Of a stretch of 64,000 nucleotides of DNA, positions 32,045 to 44,100 are shown piece by piece (the stretch's first letter is position 1; each line of letters opens with the position of its first letter). A program made the translations under genes and the position numbers. Origin of the DNA: Strongylocentrotus droebachiensis (Eukaryota > Echinodermata > Echinoidea > Camarodonta > Strongylocentrotidae). Under the pieces are notes generated by a model that did not search any database, was not told where the DNA came from, and worked only from the letters and a program-made list of their open reading frames with translations. The stretch covers positions 41,328 to 105,327 of the forward strand of contig JAVYIG010007225.1 of NCBI GenBank assembly GCA_035222895.1, given 5' to 3'.

Positions 32045-33424
32045 ACACCAAAAAAAAAAGAATATCCTAATAAAATTATTTCGCACTCAAGAATGATATA
32101 AGCCTCAGGAATACTTATTCATGACGTAAAACGTTTTATTTTCTTCCTCTCGATGCTTGGAAGATATTCTGTTTGTTAGTTTTTCTGTTTTGGTTTTAAT
32201 GGTATTCTAGAGGTTAACAATCTGCCCATATAAGCACCTTGGCCTATCCTATATAAGTTCAAACTACACGATCTCTCTTTCGGGGCAAATTAGAAACATT
32301 TCTGTACGAAAACGTAGGGCATAAGCAATCTGACTTTGTCCGAGCCCAGCAAACACACAACGGTCTCTTCACGTCCTCCAAGCGTCTTTACAGGATGTTC
32401 AAATGTTTCGAGAAGGCGCATATATAAGCGTCACAAGAAGGTTTCGTGTTTCGCAGGAATTTCCCGGAACAGTGTTGTAGCTATAAGGGGACATGGGGTA
32501 GGGGTACGTGCAAAAGTAGAAGGAAGCAAATGAAATAAAAATAGAGAAAACGAGAGAATAATAAAGGGAGAAAGGAAAATAAACGAAATAGATGTCGATA
32601 TGATATCCTCCCGCTACTTCCCAATCCAGTGTAATGGGTTGCCTTGAACAAAACAAAACAAAAAACAAAATCAAATTCGTATTTTTCCGTGTAAGATGAG
32701 ATGTGAGCAACGGTAGCCATGTAAAGCCGGTGTAATAACAAGCGCCTTGGGCACCTTGAATAGCTGATTATGAGCCCTATATTATATCCTGTATAATAAT
32801 GTATAATGCATGATGATGTACTACAGTGTAATGAACGTATACGTTGATGGAAAGTAATTTTAAGGTTTTAGAATGCCCAAAATAAAACGTTTGTACACAC
32901 GATGATTCGATATAGGCCCACATAGGTAAAACTAATGCATTGCCTTATCCTAAATATAATAACCATCATAAAAAAAACGTTTTACTCTCTATTTTGTTCT
33001 GAAAACTTATGTTTACAATGAAGCACATCCACATTTGGCAATATATAATTGTTTAATGAGTAGATGACGTTTGGCATTAAGTCGATAAGCTGAAGAGCTC
33101 TTGATTTACCAGTCTGTTAGCTCTATCATCCTGCCCTCTTGTGACGGATGTTTGACTATGTTATGTTCCTGGGTAGGCTGGGAACGGCGAAGAAATGATT
33201 TATTTCTACTTCCATAAGTAACATAATTTTGAAAACGAACTGATGATACAATTAAAAAGTTAATGATTGATTTATATCATGATCCTTTAGTTTGACTATG
33301 TCAGCAAAAAAAGGGTACAGGGCTGCCGAAAACCATCAGTTGAAACGATTTATCTAAAACTATTTTTGCCTATCTATCGAATGTATTTTCCTTCTTGCCA
33401 CAATGAGCATGCATTTTGCTATTG

Positions 33425-33705
33425 GGTAATAATAACAATAATAAGCATTTATATAGCGCCGTCTATCTAGACAATTCTATTAGACAGATTAATTATTACC
33501 CCGGCTTTAGCCTAGCTGCCATTACAGCGCTCTAGCATTACAAGAAATTAATTCCTGCCAGGTACCCATTTACCTCACCTGGGTCGAGTATGGCAAATGA
33601 AGATTAATACCTTGCCAAATGACATTGTTGTCGTGTCCGGGATCGAACCACGACCTTCGAATTTCAAGTCAAGCGCTTAAACCACTCGACTACTACATCC
33701 CTCCT
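33425..33705 (-). mobile_element. tRNA-derived SINE, minus strand
   Basis: On the minus strand GTAGTCGAGTGGTTTAAGCG (A box) and GTGGTTCGATCCCGGACAC (B box) form a tRNA-Ser-like head. The body shares the CACCTGGGT/GGTACCC block with 29290-29645, and the tail is (TTATTATTG)n. Confidence 0.8.
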
Positions 33706-33984
33706 CTAACAATAATTGTCCTTTCTCCTCCTAGTTCTCACCCCATCTCTCCCCTAGCCGTAGCTAATTTATCGCATATATACCTGAAACAGGGAGGGGA
33801 GTTTTGCACACGCACTAAATTGATTTGGACTACGATATAGTCGCCCCCCCCCCCCCTCCTGAAAAAAGAGCTTATACATGCTCAAGTTGTATCTCGACTT
33901 GAATATATATCCCTATGTTTATTGGATGAGGATCTTTATCTGACCGCTAAGAAAGCAATAGGATTAATGCCACGTTAAAGGCAT

Positions 33985-34076
33985 TTAGACCTACATTGTC
34001 TTTGTTTCGAACCCCAAACCTCACAGTTACGGGACCACTTAAGTGCTCTACTACCAAGCTATCGCGCCTTCTCTAC
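33985..34076 (-). mobile_element. tRNA-derived SINE fragment, minus strand
   Basis: Minus strand GATAGCTTGGTAGTAGAGCA and GAGGTTTGGGGTTCGAAAC look like A and B boxes about 35 bp apart. No complete cloverleaf is evident, so a SINE head is likelier than a tRNA gene. Confidence 0.5.
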
Positions 34077-34760
34077 TCTCTGAAAATATATCTTCAGAAT
34101 TTTTCAAATTACAAGGATATGATAAAGTTGTATTGTAGCAGAAGTAGGGGTAACATTTTATGAATTATTATCACGATTGAGAAATGAGTTACGCGAATGC
34201 TTTACCAATACAATACTCGTACTTATGTCATTCTCGGCCCGCCTGTAAGAATTCTATTTCGGAGTTACGAATCTGTACAAGATCCAGGAAGCAAAAATAG
34301 ACAAGAAAAACAAACTAAAGAGAAAAGAAAGAAAGAAAAAAGAAAAAAGAAAAAAGAAGGAAAAATAACAATTTTTGTATTTTTACTTTTCATTTAGGTA
34401 AAAGCGAGGAGCAGTGGTCGGTTGTGCCCCCCTCCGAATCGGGGAGATAAATATAATGTATTCATTTATGATCGAGGAGAATATGGACATCTCTAACCCT
34501 CTCAGGAATGGTTGTAATACATGTAAATGCTCAGGCTTACTGCTTCTGCCCGAATGTCAACTCTTTAGTTTCTAATTGTAATACTGTTTGTTACTTTGTA
34601 CGTACTGTAAACTATTGGTCGGGAAACTTCTGCCAAAATATGAGGTTATTCATTTTGGCTTTTCGAGCAACTCGCTGACCAAATAATGAGGACATTTGGG
34701 CGCGTACCTTGCTGCCCGAACTTGAGTCGTTGGCTGCCCGAATATCGGAACTTATACGAC

Positions 34761-34786
34761 TCCCCCCCCCCCCCCCCCCCCCCCCC
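34761..34786. repeat. Poly-C tract
   Basis: Uninterrupted run of about 26 C bases in the sequence upstream of gene 2. Confidence 0.9.
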
Positions 34787-34859
34787 TGCTTGATTGACAC
34801 CCAAACGAAAGGTCCGGAGTTACAAAATGGGCAGCAAGCACGTCATAAAATTGGCCCGG

Positions 34860-35072
34860 AAATCTAACCAATCACAGCGCCGGAAAAGATGAACAGATGA
34901 AAAACAGAAGGTGATTGGCTAATTAAAGTAATAACATCCCCGGATGTTCCATTATCCTGTGCACGGAAATGAAAACAAGTGTATGTGATGCCTGCGCATT
35001 GTACCACCAGCTCCGTTCATTCATTACTTTGGAGCCCTTACCGAAGAGAACACCTGTCATAGCGCTACTGCG
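34860..35072 (+). promoter_or_regulatory. Putative promoter and 5' UTR of gene 2
   Basis: A forward CCAAT box (ACCAATCACAGCGCC) and an inverted one (GTGATTGGCTAAT) lie about 45 bp apart. They sit 160-200 bp upstream of the signal-peptide ATG, in unique-looking sequence after a long C tract. No TATA box is evident. The assignment rests on position and these boxes only. Confidence 0.35.
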
Positions 35073-35130
35073 ATGGAGTTTCTACCTCAAATAGTATTCC
35101 CCTGGCTTGCATCAATGCTCGTGTTTACAG
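35073..35130 (+). CDS. Gene 2 exon 1: signal peptide
   Basis: ATG followed by 18 codons reads [19 protein letters not shown], a hydrophobic secretion signal, ending in phase 1 at ACAG|GTATGC. Joined to 42939 it continues VVTGQPPLQ, giving a plausible cleavage after VVTG. The donor is tandemly duplicated: the 21-bp segment GTATGCCTATAATATCTTCTG occurs twice, then GTATGTAC, so three in-frame donors lie at 35131, 35152 and 35173. Confidence 0.7.
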
Positions 35131-38100
35131 GTATGCCTATAATATCTTCTGGTATGCCTATAATATCTTCTGGTATGTACGTTTGTGTGCTGTGAATTGA
35201 CAAGGGGGAAGTAGTAAAGGGCATTGGAAAATAGTGTGTTTGATAAGTCGTATGAGACGCTTCAATCTCATTACTATTGGATACCAGGATGAAGAGAGAT
35301 GCATGGTGGCCGTATACATACATGCACATGTTTGTCATTTTATGCTCATTTTTGTGTTGACTTGAGAACCACGAAACGTTGATTGTAACACCAGGGATGT
35401 TTAATTCGAACCCCCTGGTTCCACATTTATCATGAGAATCGCATACTAGTCGCTTTTGATTCTTTCTTACCTTTTGTATAATCGGAATCTAAGTGTTTTT
35501 ACAAGTCAAGTCTATATATCCATGAACTATACCTGCGAATAAATAAGTCTATAACTATAAGAGGAGCAAAAAATAAGTACATCGTATATTTTGTTTACCA
35601 AGTGATCTGCAAACGAGATGAACTTTTACTGAAGTTTTTTATTCGATTTTAAATGTATTTAAAGCTAACCTTGAGTTATGGTATGGGAACCGTATATTGA
35701 GAGAAACTTGCTATGAAGTATGATTCGTTCTGGATCGTAGTGAAATAGAAACGAACGCACACAAACTTATACTGGGCATCATAGCTTCGATAAAAACACA
35801 TCTTCCTTCCCATTCGCACATAGTGAGTGGTGTCGGGCGCGGGCCTATACGGCCTTGATTTCCTTGTCTTTCTATATATGCTCAATACATCAGGATACAT
35901 TTCGTACCAAAATTGTTTGGCATATGTCATTTCCTTGTTATCTTGAACATTCAGTGTAAGTTGCGTTGGAATCTGTGAGAATTTATTTTTCTATATTTAC
36001 CAGAACTCAAGTTTATCTTTAGTTGTATTGTTATTTTTCTTTCTTTTGAATATTTGACCATTTGACCCATTCCAAATCATATGGGAAGCCCCATTCCGGG
36101 ATTTCCGCCCCATCGTGCCCAATATATAATATACACATCACCATGATGATGTACGTTTTGCCTGTGAGTGAGTGTGAGTGTGCGGTACGTGCATGAGAGT
36201 GTATTTACTATTGATGTGTTTTTATCTGGATCGGATGATGCCCTTTTCCACCTTTCAATACTTCACATGTCTCTACACGTAATAAATCTCGAGATGATGA
36301 CATGCTTTATGATAAGTTCAAGAGGGTCACGAGATGATCGAAAGACTGCTAAGTGGTAGGCAAGAATGCAGAGATCTGTCACGTCACTGGCCCATAAACT
36401 TGTGTTCATGTTATGATTGTGACAATTCTTGATAGAATATAAATAGATTTCAGAACTTAATAAATCAATCTTTGATTAATCTTTACTGGTCATTATTTAT
36501 TGATAAGTGAGGGTCCGGAAAGATATAAACTTTATATCAAGAATTCATGAAAAGAGCTAAGACGTTTCTATTCCGGCTTTATGAAGAACAGCTAGTGTAC
36601 ATACATTCGAGGGAGATGGGAGGGATTATCTCCCTGGTACATGTTTGGACATGGGCAAATCCGCTTACCTACTATGCAGGATTGGATTTCAAAGCGTGGA
36701 TCCTGTTTCAGGGCTCCTGGGTAAAGATCTAGCATTGCTTCGTTCAATTGTTTGTTTTGTTTAGGTGTTTAAATGTGCCGTTTCTGCTCGAGCTGTTTGT
36801 TGTTCAAATGGAATTGCCTTACATACAGGTCAATACAAGATTTATAAACCCCGGGACGGACGTTGCAGCTGTGTATATTGGACCTAACTAAGCACATAAT
36901 CTGGGAGCATTATCGGGTTCTTGAAAAACAGGATGTTGACCACCCACCTCGATCTCTACGGGTGGGGCAGGTATAATGGTCAAAACTATTACCTTCAGTA
37001 AACCACATCCCTGAGTAAACTACTAGGCAAGCAATCCACTGTGTAGCTAGCCTCGATCTGCAGCACGTTGATTTTGGTATGAGTAGGCCTATGGCATTAA
37101 AGCCCCACTGTCCTACTTGTAGCTACTAGCTCCCTCTATATAGAAAACTTCCCCAATCGGTGCCTGTTGGTCCCCCATGATCCTCTCTTTCGTATGTTGA
37201 TTGAGAGATGAGTTAATGAGATCAAAGAGATACTATCTGGTAGCTCTTAAATGAGATAGCCACCTGTCAGTGACCTCGATGTGTGGTCCCTTCTGGCCAT
37301 ATAACAAATAATGGAGGAGAATTCCGACATCATCTAAATGATGATCGGTCCCGTAAGCAACCTAAATTGCTATAGAAATGTTGCTTATATGCCCCAGCTT
37401 GATTTACTGCTGTTTACACGAACAAAAAACATGTGCAAACAGTATTGTACACCTATTTGTAGGTACATATTTGTAGAACAAAACTAGGTATGTTTTAGGC
37501 TAGAGCCTAGAGGCTTTTTTGTTCTTCTTTTTTTGAAAGGGAGAGCTATAGGCCTATCAATCATTTCAAAATAGATTTCGATCACTCTGCCTTTATTTAT
37601 TTATATGTGAACATTATCATAGAACCCGACCCTGTGTTTTCAATAAATATTTTATTTTTATGTCTAATAACAATCAAAACAATTGTTTCGAGCCAGACAT
37701 AGTGCCTTCTTTTTAGGTATCACTGAGAATGTGTTTCACCGTTTAGAAGTAGATTCGCTCTTCTCGGCATGAATGCGAAATCAGCGTTGTTCAAGTGCAA
37801 CATACACTGTGCTTCCAATCGAAAATGGTCGGGGGGGGGGTAGGAGACGTCACCTAATACAAGCTTCATTCATTTCAACAGTGAAAAAATACATGGGAGC
37901 TCGGGGCAAAATAGCCCCCGAAATGCCCAAAAGAGCCATCAAAAGTCATAAAAGAGCCCCCAAAATTTGCATAGAGTTCAATGCAAAACAAATTAAAGAG
38001 TGTTATTTCATGCAAGCAAGCTTGAAAAGTAGCCCCCAAAATTGTGTAAGTATTTTTTCCCCTGCATTTCAATGATGATGAACACATATAGCGACACATT

Positions 38101-41100
38101 GTAAAAAAGATCTTTGAACTTAGCCATAGTTGTGGTTGACTACCAAGGACAGCGGACGCCATAAACACTATTATATCGAAAAGGAAATGAGAACGGGAGG
38201 GGCTTATCATATTGTCTAACTGTATTGCTTATATCAAAAGTTACAGAGTGTTATTTTGATAGTCCGTACAGGATTTCCGATGAATATCAGTGAGAGTAAT
38301 TATTATTGGAAGTGGCATCCCACGCAATTATGCGTGCATGTATCCTAGGCTGCTGACAGCGAACACTTTGCTAACTTTGTGCGCGCCCCTTCCCCCTTAA
38401 AAATATATTCTATTAGAGTTCGATATTGATCAGTCGGGGAGCTACAGGGAGGCACATGTCCCTAACCGGTCCCATACATGGCGAGACAAAATATTGAGAA
38501 AGAAAAATGAGGGAAAATGACTCCCTCCTCTACTAAATCGTTTGCATTGTTAATGATCTCAGACTATCGGTATCCCTTATAAAAAAAAAGAAGTATGGTA
38601 ACCATGTTTTTCTTCCAAATTACCATCCACCATGGTAACCATGGTATCAAACAATGATAAACATAGGGTCATCAAATAATGAATTTCATTGTTTGATACC
38701 ATGGTTACAATGGTGGATGGTAACTCGGACGAAAAACATGGTTACCATTGGTTCTTTTTAAAAGGGATTCCCCTCCTCCCCCCCCCCCCCAACAAAAGAG
38801 GAATTGTCCCAGTGTCCGCCCCCTTACAAAAAGACTCAATGGCTCAAAGCTACGCCATTGAACATCTGATCCGAGATCATTGGAACAACGATAGAGGTTA
38901 TAGGTATCACTGAAAACACAATACAATGGAATATATAAATACATGTACGTATAGGTTTGCATTTACATGATGTTTGTCTCGGCCAGGGAGCTGCCTCAAC
39001 TTTGAGTTCTTTGGTAGTGGCAACTGGCAAGGAGTTTTCTTGTATATTGGTAGTGTCATGAATAGTGGCTATAGTAAAGGTTGTTCATGTTAGTGGGTGA
39101 TTAGTCTGGAGGCACAGACCCTTGTCGGTCATAGTGTATAAGAGAGTGTCTGAACTTCGAGACTAAGCCGACATCACGGTCTACTACATCCCATAGGCTT
39201 TGTACTTTAGCTGCTCCTGACACAGCCAGAGACTAACAAAGCTAGGCTCTACTCAAGAATTTTTTGGAGTTGTGTTTAATTATCAAATAAGAGTCTGTGC
39301 GTGCAGAATAGAGTGCCTCCGAACCGAACCGTTTAGTGCGTGATGTTGTTGGGAGGTCTGTGTATAGCCATCACTCACGTAGCATGTGACATGTTTGGAT
39401 AAGAGCTGAGAGGGTTAGAGACCAGGGTGATTCCCCGTCACTTGTACACTGAAGACAGGCCCACCCAACATGATCAAAAATACGAGTTCTGGGAAGAGGT
39501 GAAAAATAATTTGTGAGCGATATCATTCTTATTATGCAAGTGTGGAAGAACATATTATGACATGTTCCCTGAAAAGCATGGCTCTTCAAATGCCTTCATC
39601 TTCTAAATATGTCATGTAACATCGTAACAATCCGGGTAGGAATTTTACCCCATGTGTTTGTGTAGTCCCATATACATCTTTCTGTGTACAGTGTTTGTAA
39701 CTTTACCAAGACTTGGCCAAATTTCTTATCATTTTGATGATTCCAAAACCTTGCAATACACATAAATTCTTATATGCTAGATGATCAATCTTTTCTTGTC
39801 GATTCCACACCGTTTCTTTCACAATGCAACCAGAACTCAACTTCATCTTTAAAGGGGAAATCCACCCTGACATGAAGTTGGATGTAATAGAAGCAGAAAA
39901 ATAAGCGGAACATGTAGGTGAAAGTTTTAGCAAATTCTTATAAGTAAGTTGTGAATTTATAAGTCCTCTCCAATTTGCTCTTTCCTTAAAATTCCATATA
40001 CTATCAGTATCATCTACCCATACAGGGGTTATAGAAACATATTTGCAATAATTAAAACTAGGGTGCATGTATGATCGAGAAACAAAATTGAGGAACATTA
40101 CTGATTTGTTGTTGTTCGTGTAGAGAAAATGAGAGTGGAGCTAACAAGATACGTCACAGAGTTGCCAATAATTCATGTGTTTGATTGATCACAACTTCAA
40201 CAATTCATAATTTCTGAAACTCTCCATGATCGGTAACACTTATTTACCTGATATGTATGCCTTTGACAAATGCAATTTCTTTTTAGGGTTGATTTATGAA
40301 TGTTGTATGATAAGGAATCCTCTTGGATCTTGTTGTCTTGAAATGTCTTCATATTCCCCATACATCAAAGAACAGTTTGAAACTTTGATGCAGCATAGTG
40401 GATTGAATAGCTTAGCTTCTACATGGGTCCTAAAACCATTCATTTAATGATGTAATCAAATTAATATATGTTGATTAATGTACTATTGCCAGTCTCTTTT
40501 TCATGTAAAAGATTATATCATTTTTTGTGTGGTTTTGAATAAATGAACTTGAATCAATGAATGAATGAATGAATGTCACAGTACTCAGTAGCATATGATA
40601 ATTAATATCACATGAAAAGGATTTTAATAACGTGCCCCACGCTGGTTTTCTAGAGTTTCACACCGCATGTGTCTATTGTCAAATAGTCGGATATTATCGG
40701 ACTGTTCACTAAAGTAGTAGGTCCATGCCAGTAACAAAAATACTTGGGGGCTCGGGGCAAATTAGCCCCTGATATTCCAAAAAGAGCCCCAGAAAGTCAT
40801 AAAAGAGCCCCCCAAAAAATGTGCATAGTAAGAGTTCAATGCAAAACAAATTAAACAGTGTTATTTTCATGCAAGCAAGGTTGAAAAGTAGCCCCCGAAA
40901 TTCACAAAGTACAGAGACCCGTTATCTACAGTGCTTTGTACTGAATTCTCAATGAGATTGAGTCCAAATAATGTATACGAAATACAATACAAGACAAACA
41001 AATTATCATTTTCAAAGATAACCAACACGTCCTGAACCGACGCTAGGCCATTGTTTAGAAAATAACGATTGCAAAGGATTTCCATTCATCAACTCAATGG

Positions 41101-44100
41101 CAATTTTCATATCCTGTTCCTGTTGCATATCCCATCGAAATTAAGTTCCGATTTGTATGTCATTAATTGTCAATGCCATATGTTCACACATTTTAATAGG
41201 TTATGAACAAACCCATTGAAATTGCTTTGGGATCATGTTTGTTCGGAATACATGAACCCTCCCATCTCCATACATGAACTTAGCAATAGGTATTTTTAGT
41301 CTTTTCTACCATTTACATGTCTATTCATGGTTTTGTATACTTGATAAGGTAGACATGCCCCCTCCCCCCACCCCTAGTCTGCAAGCACAGACCCTAATTT
41401 AACACTTTATCAACAAATCATTGAGGAACCTAGCCCAGCTTCCTCCTGGTTGCGCCTGTGTCGAGAGCAGCTATAGTGCATGGCCTTATAGCGTGGACCT
41501 ACTAGCACTATGAACATGACTGACAAAGAAAGCGGACAAAATATACAGTTCCTCAGGTAGACAAAGGAACATCCCTTCACTGCTATTATGTACAAATGTG
41601 TAGAACAGGTGTCACATGCATATTCACCTTTTTACATAATAGCAGTGAAGGGATGTTCCTTTGTCTAACTGAGGAACTGTATATTTTGTCCGCTTTCTTT
41701 GTCAGTCATGTTCATAGTGTAGGTTCATGCATATAGTGCAGACCCTTTTACGACTGACCAGGGTTAGTGCTTGCAGACTACCCATCTCCATGCATGAACT
41801 TATCAATAGGGAGTTTTAGTCTGTTTACCCATCTCCATGCATGAACTTAGCAATAGGTAGTTTTAGTCTGTTTTAACATTTACATGTCCATGCATGGTTG
41901 TGTATACTCTAAAAGGTAGACATGCCCCCCCCCCCCACCCCCCTTCCCCTCCCCCACCTCCTTCCCCTCCCTTCAAATCCCGTAGTGGTCCGAGACATGA
42001 TTGACCTAGAGGCTTACAGCGGACCAGAAGGTGAAGGTTATGTGAGCGCTAACTAGACCCACCTGTATGTGATTAGCAACCCCACCTACTGTGATGAGCG
42101 ACGTGTATTCACTGAGTGATTGCTCATTAGGCCCTCTAACTGACGGGGAAGAAAACAGAAGACGGGATTATAGTTTAGTTGAAGTTCGAACTCTAAAAAG
42201 CACATGTTGTAGGAAAGTACATAAGGTGACGGTTGTATGCGGCGTTTGCATGCTTGTACATTTCTTTCTATTACTCCTTCTATGCTAGGCTATATGACGT
42301 ATAGCTTATATATATAGACTTATTAAACAGAAAAGGAACGAAACAAGCTATAGGGCAAAATTGATAGACCCTGTTGATGCCCTCTCTATATAATATATCT
42401 TGTTTCCGATGACCCTTTGTTCGTCTTATATCAAAATTATGATAAAGTATTAGATTTTTAATTTGATATTTACCTTAAATTAACAATTACTGATGCCAAA
42501 ATGCAAAATGACACGCTGATAACTGCCATTGTCTGGATATCTGCTTGACATGGTATTAGAATGCACTTACGCACTTGAAGGAAGAAGATAGGGGCAAATT
42601 TGTTCCTCTAATTAACACATATTTGCGATCCCTACGATGATAAATAAATAATATTGCAGCTACACTGTAGGTAATCAATTTAACTAAATAAATGGACGAT
42701 TTCTCTTGGAAACGCTTGAAATATATGCACTTTCTCACCCCTTCCCCCCCCCCCCAAAAAAAAAAAAAAAATGAAGAAAAAAAATATGCTTGAATGTTTT
42801 GCCCCTCCCGATTCTAGGGTCTGGATACGCCGCAGACCGTGTTTTTCGATCAAAACTCGTGTAATTGCATGATGCACATGAAAGCCATTGAATGTTCACC
42901 TCCAATAAATGTACATAACTTTTGTTGTTTCTTTCTAGTTGTTACTGGACAACCCCCACTGCAGAACTCATCTTCAGTTGTCATTGGTAAGCATGATTTA
43001 CATTTAGCAATATGTGTTCTCATTAAAATGGATGAAGCTTTATAATTCAGCTCAATATCTTTTTTCCCCTCAATATCAATGAACGGTTTGTCATATGATA
43101 AATATCTTTCGAACACTTTCCATAAAGTGTATTTCATGTTAATGTTTAACCAGATAGACAAGGGTTCACGGACCACTACAAATCAATCAGAATCAAGTCG
43201 GATCCATCGATATTGGATCGAATCGAGTCAAATTAAATTGAATCGAATCACCTCTATTCGAATTGACTTGAATCTTATTTATTGTGATCGAATCGACCAA
43301 AATTTAATCAAATCAAATATATCAAGATCAGATCGCATGATTCAGAAATGTAATTTATAAGAATTCAATTATATCAAATAAAATTATCCGTGCATGACTA
43401 GGTGTGCCTGTTCTTTTGAGTTTTTGTATGAAGTGTCTTTATTCTTAAGGCCAAATAAAAAGTTGATGTGGTGTAACCTGTATATAATACCTAAGTATTT
43501 TGAGGATCTGGAATAAGGCCAAAAAAACAAAAACATGCTTAGCGTCCTGCTTTGTTGAAAAATAGGAAGGAGGAGGCCCCCTTTTTTTTCTTCTTCAAAA
43601 TGGCCGCTCGGTACATTTTCCCTGACAGTCGTGCTATTTTTCAAGATATCCGCCAACATTTTTTTTTTTTTTTTTAATTTTAAATCAGAAATAGATCCAT
43701 TTTAGCAGTGTTTTTCATGTTTGTTTTACTTTAAAAAAAAAAAAATCCAAAAAAAAAATCCAAAAAAAGTAATACAAAAATAGGAGGCTGCCCCCCGAAA
43801 GGAAGTGGGCGGGGACGCTAAACATGTACGATATGTTTGTAATGGCCTAATTGCAAAGTTTTCATTGAATCTGATAATTGAATTCTTTGTGTATTAGGTG
43901 GTCGGAGTACGTGTGAACCCCTGACTATGCCGCTCTGTCTGCAGAATGGAGTTCAATACACAGAAACTATCTTCCCTAACCTAGCTGGTATGATGACACA
44001 ACAAGATGCTATAGTTGCTTCCGAGGTGAGTCCTCTATCGCTGCTGGAATGTCCCTTTTCACTGGCGTAGCGTCACTCGCTTTGGCGGATCCAGGAGGGG

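Larger units (their letters stand above)
31582..35072 (+). other. Interval between LDLa2 and the signal-peptide exon; candidate 3' end of gene 1
   Basis: No terminal exon is certain. Three phase-1 candidates with fair acceptors and early stops are seen. One starts at about 32212 after TGGTATTCTAG (EVNNLPI then stop). One starts at about 32395 after GTCTTTACAG (about 46 residues, basic). One starts at about 34399 after TTTTCATTTAG (GKSEEQWSVVPPSESGR then stop). An AATAAA lies at 32534-32539. Otherwise the interval holds a TTAA MITE, two tRNA-derived SINEs and C-rich tracts. Upstream of 35073 there are two CCAAT-type boxes (AACCAATCAC near 34867 and inverted GATTGGCT near 34913), as expected of a promoter. 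Confidence 0.3.

Noticed and set aside
33630..33705. tRNA gene on the minus strand
   Set aside because: A and B boxes are present but no full cloverleaf is evident and the body and (TTATT) tail match a SINE.
34612..34800. Minus-strand ORF starting [13 protein letters not shown]
   Set aside because: Runs through the poly-C tract; low complexity.
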